From contig MAXM01000004.1 of the NCBI GenBank assembly GCA_001751015.1, forward strand, positions 1 to 28,992: a stretch of 28,992 nt of DNA, read 5' to 3'. Below the pieces are notes generated by a model. It was given only the letters and a program-made list of their open reading frames with translations, was not told the DNA's origin and searched no databases. How positions within the stretch are numbered: position 1 is the first letter of the stretch; each line of letters opens with the position of its first letter. Below, in pieces: positions 24,224 to 28,992 of this stretch. The translations under genes were made by a program, and so were the position numbers. The DNA comes from Desulfobacterales bacterium C00003106. GTDB taxonomy: Bacteria; Desulfobacterota; Desulfobacteria; Desulfobacterales; C00003106.

Positions 24224-24320
24224 GGAACGGGGACGGAATAACTTTCCCAAGTAGGCGCATAGATTTGGGTCAAATTTGTTCGATCTCAAATCACAGTGGA
24301 AATTATTTCGTCCCCGTTCC
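24224..24320. repeat. 97-bp palindromic repeat with GGAACGGGGACG arms
   Basis: The left arm (24224-24247) starts GGAACGGGGACGGAATAA and the right arm (24298-24320) is its near-perfect inverse, ending CGTCCCCGTTCC. A second, inner inverted pair (GATTTG near 24262 with CAAATC near 24287) lets the rest fold too. Related arms occur at 4181-4211 and 28935-28965. It resembles REP or MITE elements mobilised by IS200-like (Y1) transposases; this is inference. It sits inside an operon, 4 bases after rpsR and 30 bases before the next start. Confidence 0.8.
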
Positions 24321-24350
24321 TAAGGACTTACCCAAAAGCAGAGATCGGCG

Positions 24351-25316
24351 GTGTCGGAAATCGAACAGAACCAGCTTCACCGGGATATTCTCACAGGGAC
24401 TGCTTTCGCCCTTTCTCTGTCTGTGGCGGCCCTGTATCTTCCTGTCATAGGCCTTCTGATCGGGTTTCTTGTGCCGCTTCCGTTTATCTTCTATAGAATA
24501 AAGATAGGCCGTTTATTTTCCGGCGTAATTCTCTTTGCGGTCCTGGTTATTCTGTTGATAATCTTTAGGGATCAGGGTCTGCATTCAGGGGTGTTTTTTC
24601 TCTACTTTGGGCTGACAGGTTTCATTTTGGCTGAGGCGTTTGCGCAGAATCTCTCAATTGAAAAGACGGTCCTTGGCACAGTTGCTGTTCTTGTTGGCGT
24701 GTGTGTGGCGGCTCTTCTGGTTTACGCTTTTTTTTCGCCCCAAAGCGTGTGGGGGCTGATGCAAGAATATTTCCGCAAGAACATCGAACTCACCCTGGGC
24801 TTCTACAAGGAGATAGGAGTACCCCCGGAACAGATAGAGATACTGCAGGCATCTCAGGACGCCATTTTATATGTGTTTATGTGCGTCATCCCTGGTATTT
24901 TTGTTGCTTTCACAATAGTTACAGTCTGGATAAATCTCCTTATGGTCCGGCCTATCCTTGCAAGACGGAATCTCTTTTGCCCTGATTTTGGCGCTCTTAA
25001 CAGGTGGAAGTCACCGGAACGTCTTGTCTGGTTCGCCATAGGCGCAGGTCTTCTTCTGCTCGTGCCTTTGAACGGTTTAAAGATGTTTGGCATAAACATA
25101 GTGATTGTCCTGACAGTTATCTATCTGTTTCAGGGATTGGCCATTATTTCATACTATTTTCAGAAAAAACGATTTCCTCCTGTCCTGAGGAAAACTATCT
25201 ATCTCCTGCTGGCTGTTCAGCAATTATTGCTGCTCGTAGTTGTTATTGCCGGCCTTCTTGATATGTGGGTCGACTTCAGGCGTTTGAAAACAGAGGAAAC
25301 CGGTTTACAGTCATAG
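24351..25316 (+). CDS. DUF2232 family membrane protein
   Basis: A 321-residue polytopic membrane protein with about eight hydrophobic helices (roughly residues 20-50, 54-72, 76-97, 104-126, 168-196, 222-240, 244-264 and 285-306). Its place between rpsR and rplI matches the DUF2232 (YybS-like) genes found there in deltaproteobacteria. The fold recalls substrate-binding subunits of ECF-type importers, but no function is established. The start appears to be GTG, with only a weak GAG box. The palindromic element just upstream may have altered its translation signals. A 109-bp gap without clear features follows before rplI. Confidence 0.75.
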   Translation: MSEIEQNQLHRDILTGTAFALSLSVAALYLPVIGLLIGFLVPLPFIFYRIKIGRLFSGVILFAVLVILLIIFRDQGLHSGVFFLYFGLTGFILAEAFAQNLSIEKTVLGTVAVLVGVCVAALLVYAFFSPQSVWGLMQEYFRKNIELTLGFYKEIGVPPEQIEILQASQDAILYVFMCVIPGIFVAFTIVTVWINLLMVRPILARRNLFCPDFGALNRWKSPERLVWFAIGAGLLLLVPLNGLKMFGINIVIVLTVIYLFQGLAIISYYFQKKRFPPVLRKTIYLLLAVQQLLLLVVVIAGLLDMWVDFRRLKTEETGLQS

Positions 25317-25425
25317 ATTCTGATACAACGCGGTAATCTTTTAAAGAAATCAACGGAAAAACATCCAGGTTTGTTTCAGGCTAAAAAACGATAAAACGCC
25401 ATGGAAACGGGAATTCGGAGGTCCC

Positions 25426-25875
25426 ATGAAAAAACTAGTATTGAAAGAGTCTGTTCCATTTCTGGGAGATGTGGGAGACGTGGTTCAGGTCAAAGACGGA
25501 TACGCCCGCAACTATCTCCTCCCCCGGAACAAGGCCATTCATGCCTTGCCTCACAATATTGATTTAATGCAACGTAAGAAACAGGAATTTGAGATTCGCA
25601 TTGCCAAAGATGTAAGCAAGGCTGAGGTGGCGGCGGAAAAGCTTGCGGGGGTGGTCTGCACTATCAGCGCCAAGGTGAGTGAGGAAAATAAACTCTACGG
25701 ATCTGTTTCGGCCAGGGATATTGTAGACGGGCTTGCGGCAATGAATATAGAAATAGAAAAGAAGATGGTTATCCTTGAAGAGCCGATAAAGACGCTTGGC
25801 ACTTGTACCGTTCCCATACGGATTTACCGGGACGTAACAGCAGAGATCACAGTTGAGGTTCTTGCGCAGGAATAG
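25426..25875 (+). CDS. rplI: Large ribosomal subunit protein bL9
   Basis: bL9 binds 23S rRNA at the base of the L1 stalk. The N-terminal domain has the signature GDVGDVVQVKDGYARNYLLPR (written here as one motif, residues about 15-35). A long connecting helix follows (about 41-75), then the C-terminal domain (SEENKLYGSVSARDI onward). The length of 149 residues is standard. The ATG follows GGAGGTCCC. The dnaB start is 11 bases beyond its stop. Confidence 0.98.
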   Translation: MKKLVLKESVPFLGDVGDVVQVKDGYARNYLLPRNKAIHALPHNIDLMQRKKQEFEIRIAKDVSKAEVAAEKLAGVVCTISAKVSEENKLYGSVSARDIVDGLAAMNIEIEKKMVILEEPIKTLGTCTVPIRIYRDVTAEITVEVLAQE

Positions 25876-25886
25876 AAGGTTCGACT

Positions 25887-27248
25887 ATGGACAGGGATCC
25901 GACGCTGCAAAAGGTGCCCCCGCAAAGTATCGAGGCGGAACGATCTGTGCTTGGAAGTATTCTCATCGATAATGACATCCTGTACGATGTTATGGATGTT
26001 CTATTAGACGGGGACTTCTACAGAGAAGCTCATTCCAGGATATTCAGGGGGATACTTGGGCTGTCTGACAAGAACGAGCCGGTTGATCTCATCACGCTGA
26101 CAAACATCCTCAAGCAAGAAAACCAGTTGGATGCGGTGGGCGGCGCTGCGTATCTGTCTGAACTCGTTGATCAGGTTCCTGTGGCGGCAAACGCCGCTCA
26201 GTATGCCAAAATCATACGAGAAAAAGCAATCCTTCGCAGTCTTATTTCAACCGCTTCAAAGATTGCTACCCGTTGTTACGAAGACAGCGGTGACGTCGAT
26301 GAAGTCCTCGATTTTGCTGAAAGCGCTGTTTTTGATATATCCGAAAAAAAGATAAACCCTGCGTTCTATCCGTTGAGCAATATTATTACGGAAAGCTTCA
26401 AGATCCTCGAAGATCGATCCGAGCACAAGGAGCTTGTTACCGGCGTGCCGACCGGATTTCACGGTCTTGATTCGTTGACTTCCGGGTTTCAGCCTTCCGA
26501 CCTGATTATTATTGCCGGACGGCCAAGCATGGGGAAGACAGCCTTCGCGTTGAATATTGCTGAAAATACAGCGATAGAACATGGAACTCTGGTTGCTTTT
26601 TTTTCTCTGGAGATGTCTAAAGAACAGCTTGCCATGCGCCTCCTTTGTTCAAGGGCCAAGGTAGATTCCTTCCGGTTGCGTACCGGTTTCATAGATAAGG
26701 AGGGTTGGGGCAAGCTGACCCGCGCAGCAGGGAGTCTGTCAGAAGCATCGATCTATATTGATGATACGCCGTCGATTTCAGTCCTTGAGATACGGGCTAA
26801 GGCGCGCAGGTTAAAAATGGACAAAGACCTGGGACTGGTTGTAATCGATTATCTTCAACTGATGAGAGGTCGATCATCGGCTGAACGGCGTGAACTCGAA
26901 ATTTCCGAGATTTCGCGGTCCCTCAAGGCCCTTGCAAAAGAACTCAATATCCCGGTGGTAGCCCTTTCACAGCTCAATCGTAAGGTGGAAGAGCGTCAGA
27001 ACAAGCGACCAATGCTTTCGGACCTTCGTGAATCAGGCGCCATCGAACAAGACGCTGACATAATCGCGTTTATCTACAGAGATGAGATATACAATAAGGC
27101 AGAAGATAATCCGAATAAAGGTATTGCAGAAATCATTGTGGCAAAACAGAGGAACGGCCCTGTTGGTGTAACAAAACTCGCCTTTCTCAACACATATACG
27201 CGATTTGAGGATCTGGCCCAGGAGATGGCGGAATGGGAACAATCCTGA
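25887..27248 (+). CDS. dnaB: Replicative DNA helicase DnaB
   Basis: A hexameric 5'-3' helicase of the replication fork. The N-terminal primase-interacting domain (about 10-115) starts with PPQSIEAERSVLGSIL. The RecA-like ATPase has Walker A GRPSMGKT (211-218), SLEMSKEQLAMR, Walker B VVIDYLQLM and the late motif DLRESGAIEQDAD. The length of 453 residues is normal and no intein interrupts it, although the Walker A region of dnaB is a frequent intein site. Linkage to rplI is common in bacteria. It ends 3 bp from the convergent nth gene, with no terminator visible between them. Confidence 0.98.
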   Translation: MDRDPTLQKVPPQSIEAERSVLGSILIDNDILYDVMDVLLDGDFYREAHSRIFRGILGLSDKNEPVDLITLTNILKQENQLDAVGGAAYLSELVDQVPVAANAAQYAKIIREKAILRSLISTASKIATRCYEDSGDVDEVLDFAESAVFDISEKKINPAFYPLSNIITESFKILEDRSEHKELVTGVPTGFHGLDSLTSGFQPSDLIIIAGRPSMGKTAFALNIAENTAIEHGTLVAFFSLEMSKEQLAMRLLCSRAKVDSFRLRTGFIDKEGWGKLTRAAGSLSEASIYIDDTPSISVLEIRAKARRLKMDKDLGLVVIDYLQLMRGRSSAERRELEISEISRSLKALAKELNIPVVALSQLNRKVEERQNKRPMLSDLRESGAIEQDADIIAFIYRDEIYNKAEDNPNKGIAEIIVAKQRNGPVGVTKLAFLNTYTRFEDLAQEMAEWEQS

Positions 27249-27251
27249 ATT

Positions 27252-27881
27252 TCAACTGCTCGCCTGCTTGCATACACGCCTGAGAGGGCATATTGCACAT
27301 TCCGGCCTTCTTGCCTTGCACACCTTGCGTCCGTGAAAAATCAATTGCAGTGAGAAATCATTCCACAGCTTCTTCGGAACAATTTCCATGAGATCCGTTT
27401 CGATCTTTGCCGGGCTGGTTTCTTTCGTGAGTCCAAGACGTGAACTTACCCGTTTCACATGAGTATCAACCACGATACCCGGTATGCCAAAGGCGCTTCC
27501 AAGAACAACATTTGCTGTTTTCCTTCCAACCCCGGGAAGCCTTACCAGTTCTTCGAGTCTTTCAGGGACTCTTCCGTTGTGACGGTGGCCGATCGCTGCG
27601 CAGCATCCCTTGATATTCTTCGCCTTGTTCTTGTAAAAACCAGTAGGACGAATTAACGCTTCAAGCTCTGCGAGAGGAATCTCAACAAACTGTCGGCGTG
27701 TCTTGAGTCGCTCAAAAAGCCGTTCCGTGACCTCGTTGACTTTCTCATCTCTGCACTGGGCGGAAAGGATTGTGGCAATAAGAAGCTGCAGCGGATTGCG
27801 GTGCGCGAGAGGGGTCCTGACATCAGGATAGGTCGCCTTTAATATGCGAAGGATCTCGCGGACACGGCTGTTTGCAGTCAT
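27252..27881 (-). CDS. nth: Endonuclease III
   Basis: A bifunctional DNA glycosylase and AP lyase that removes oxidised pyrimidines. The helix-hairpin-helix LPGVGRKTANVVLG carries the catalytic Lys, and VDTHVKR carries the catalytic Asp. The [4Fe-4S] ligands follow the C-x6-C-x2-C-x5-C pattern at the C-terminus. The protein has 209 residues from the ATG; an in-frame GTG four codons upstream is an alternative start. The gene is convergent with dnaB and divergent from the PP-loop gene, with only about 26 bp between the two start codons. Any promoter must therefore lie inside the neighbouring coding region. Confidence 0.97.
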   Translation of the reverse strand: MTANSRVREILRILKATYPDVRTPLAHRNPLQLLIATILSAQCRDEKVNEVTERLFERLKTRRQFVEIPLAELEALIRPTGFYKNKAKNIKGCCAAIGHRHNGRVPERLEELVRLPGVGRKTANVVLGSAFGIPGIVVDTHVKRVSSRLGLTKETSPAKIETDLMEIVPKKLWNDFSLQLIFHGRKVCKARRPECAICPLRRVCKQASS

Positions 27882-27907
27882 TTTCCAGGCCACTCTACGT
27901 AATTGTC

Positions 27908-28918
27908 ATGGCAGACAAAACTCACAAAATCAGGGCAATCGGGCTTTTCTCAGGCGGATTGGACAGTATCCTCGCCGCATTGGTCCTGAAAAGGGCGGGG
28001 ATCGAGGTTGAGTGTATCAGTTTTGAGACCCCTTTCTTCTCCGCGTCAAAGGCCCAGGACGCCTTTGGGGCAACGAGTATCCCGGTACATGTGAGAAACA
28101 TTACAGAACCATATCTGAAGATGCTCAGGAGCCCTCGATTCGGATACGGCAAACACATGAACCCCTGCCTTGACTGTCACGCGCTGATGCTGAAAATCGC
28201 CGGACAGGTAATGGCGGAAAGGGGATTTGACTTCATATTCACGGGTGAAGTCGTTGGTCAGCGTCCCATGTCTCAGACAAAACCTTCGCTTCGATGCACG
28301 GAAAAGGCAGCCGGGCTGGTCGGTTATGTACTCAGACCGCTAAGCGCCAATCTACTTCCGGTCACCATACCCGAAGACAAGGGATGGGTCAATCGTGATG
28401 ATCTGCTTTTTCTTTCCGGTCGTTCCAGAAAACCGCAAATCGCCCTTGCAAAGGAATACGGAATCAGCGAGTACCCCGCTCCCGCAGGAGGGTGTCTCCT
28501 GACGGATGCGACGTTTTCCCGACGACTGAAAGACCTTTTCCTGCACCAGCAGGAATATCTTGTCCGGGACTTTGAACTGCTCAAGACCGGCAGGCACTTT
28601 CGATTAACGGAAAAGCATAAGATCGTAGTTGGACGTACCCAACAGGATAATCACAAAATAGAAGAGCTTCTCTTTCAGAAAGATGGATTTGAGAAAGGAG
28701 ATGTTATCCTCAAGGTCTCCGGTTTTCCCGGACCTGTCGGCCTGATTCCACGCGGAGCCGACAAAGAGATCATATACAAGGGCGCTGCGATTTGCGCCGC
28801 TTACAGCAAGGCGGACAAGGATACAAAGACAAACGTCACAGTGAGGACGAACGGACGCACGGAATCCGTCACTGTTATCAGCCATCTGCCGGAGAGATAC
28901 AGACAGCAGATGATTTGA
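27908..28918 (+). CDS. PP-loop ATPase with NFACT-R-like C-terminus, probable tRNA thiolation enzyme
   Basis: The N-terminal half is an adenylating PP-loop domain: SGGLDS at residues 15-20, a NPCLDC pair (C87, C90) in the place where MnmA-type thiouridylases carry a catalytic cysteine, and a later PAGGCLLTD with C196. The C-terminal stretch (about 240-285; VVGRTQQDN, then KVSGFPGPVGLI) resembles the RNA-binding NFACT-R domain, which is known fused to ThiI/MnmA-like PP-loop domains. A role in sulfur transfer to RNA follows by inference; the modified base is unknown. It is not MnmA or ThiI itself, as the THUMP domain of ThiI is absent. I chose the ATG at 27908; no good ribosome binding site is visible. 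The last 35 or so residues are rich in Thr and charged residues and unassigned. The length is 336 residues. Confidence 0.7.
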   Translation: MADKTHKIRAIGLFSGGLDSILAALVLKRAGIEVECISFETPFFSASKAQDAFGATSIPVHVRNITEPYLKMLRSPRFGYGKHMNPCLDCHALMLKIAGQVMAERGFDFIFTGEVVGQRPMSQTKPSLRCTEKAAGLVGYVLRPLSANLLPVTIPEDKGWVNRDDLLFLSGRSRKPQIALAKEYGISEYPAPAGGCLLTDATFSRRLKDLFLHQQEYLVRDFELLKTGRHFRLTEKHKIVVGRTQQDNHKIEELLFQKDGFEKGDVILKVSGFPGPVGLIPRGADKEIIYKGAAICAAYSKADKDTKTNVTVRTNGRTESVTVISHLPERYRQQMI

Positions 28919-28934
28919 CAATGTGTATACCTAA

Positions 28935-28992
28935 GGAACGGGGACGACATAACTTCCGCAACTATGCATCACAGCTTCAGGCCACCTTTGCC
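28935..28992. repeat. GGAACGGGGACG-type repeat, running off the window
   Basis: Bases 28935-28965 match the inverted arm at 4181-4211 with one mismatch in 31, and begin like the arm at 24224. The partner arm is not seen before the window ends, so this may be the edge of a longer element, possibly one carrying a transposase. Confidence 0.65.

Noticed and set aside
27908..28918. Calling the last gene thiI or mnmA
   Set aside because: There is no THUMP domain, and the cysteine motifs and C-terminal region differ from MnmA, so only a general PP-loop RNA-thiolation call is justified.

Overview
The window looks like chromosomal DNA of a Gram-negative, deltaproteobacterium-like organism (Desulfobacterota in the modern scheme). 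Three things suggest this. There is a complete division and cell wall (dcw) cluster whose MurE carries the DNPR signature of meso-diaminopimelate ligases. A DUF2232 membrane protein sits between rpsR and rplI. The first gene resembles the C-terminus of the DUF39 'homocysteine biosynthesis' family common in that group. This placement is inferred from gene content and sequence style, not from a database search.

Layout. Bases 1-4026 (+) hold the tail of the DUF39-like gene, a LarE-type PP-loop sulfurtransferase, signal peptidase I (lepB), and the pyrimidine genes pyrB and pyrC. Two repeat copies in opposite orientation bracket pyrBC. Bases 4226-5608 (+) encode an orphan NtrC-class sigma-54 response regulator. 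A cold-shock gene (-) follows, with its own promoter, a leader of about 110 nt and a terminator. Bases 6138-22953 (-) hold the dcw cluster, transcribed as mraZ-rsmH-ftsL-ftsI-murE-murF-mraY-murD-ftsW-murG-murC-murB-ftsQ-ftsA-ftsZ. Most junctions are tight or overlap by 4 bp, and several starts are TTG or GTG. Upstream of mraZ is a 10-bp-phased array of TGG boxes that looks like the MraZ operator. A 545-bp divergent spacer then leads to rpsF-rpsR-DUF2232-rplI-dnaB (+), which ends almost end to end with nth (-). The last gene (+) is a PP-loop ATPase with a C-terminal region resembling NFACT-R, probably an RNA thiolation enzyme.

How the genes work together. The dcw block encodes the cytoplasmic steps from UDP-MurNAc through the pentapeptide to lipid II (MurB-F, MraY, MurG) and the divisome that uses lipid II (FtsL, FtsI, FtsW, FtsQ, FtsA, FtsZ). 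MraZ is the likely local regulator. No ddl or ftsB was found inside the block. The rpsF block joins two ribosomal proteins that bind each other (bS6, bS18), bL9 and the replicative helicase.

The window is mostly housekeeping DNA and I did not find a new defence or biosynthetic system. The most interesting signals are non-coding: the MraZ box array, a structured rpsF leader abutting its ribosome binding site, and two families of small palindromic elements (one 128 bp, one with GGAACGGGGACG arms) placed in operon gaps. On the coding side, the PP-loop/NFACT-R-like protein is the least characterised.
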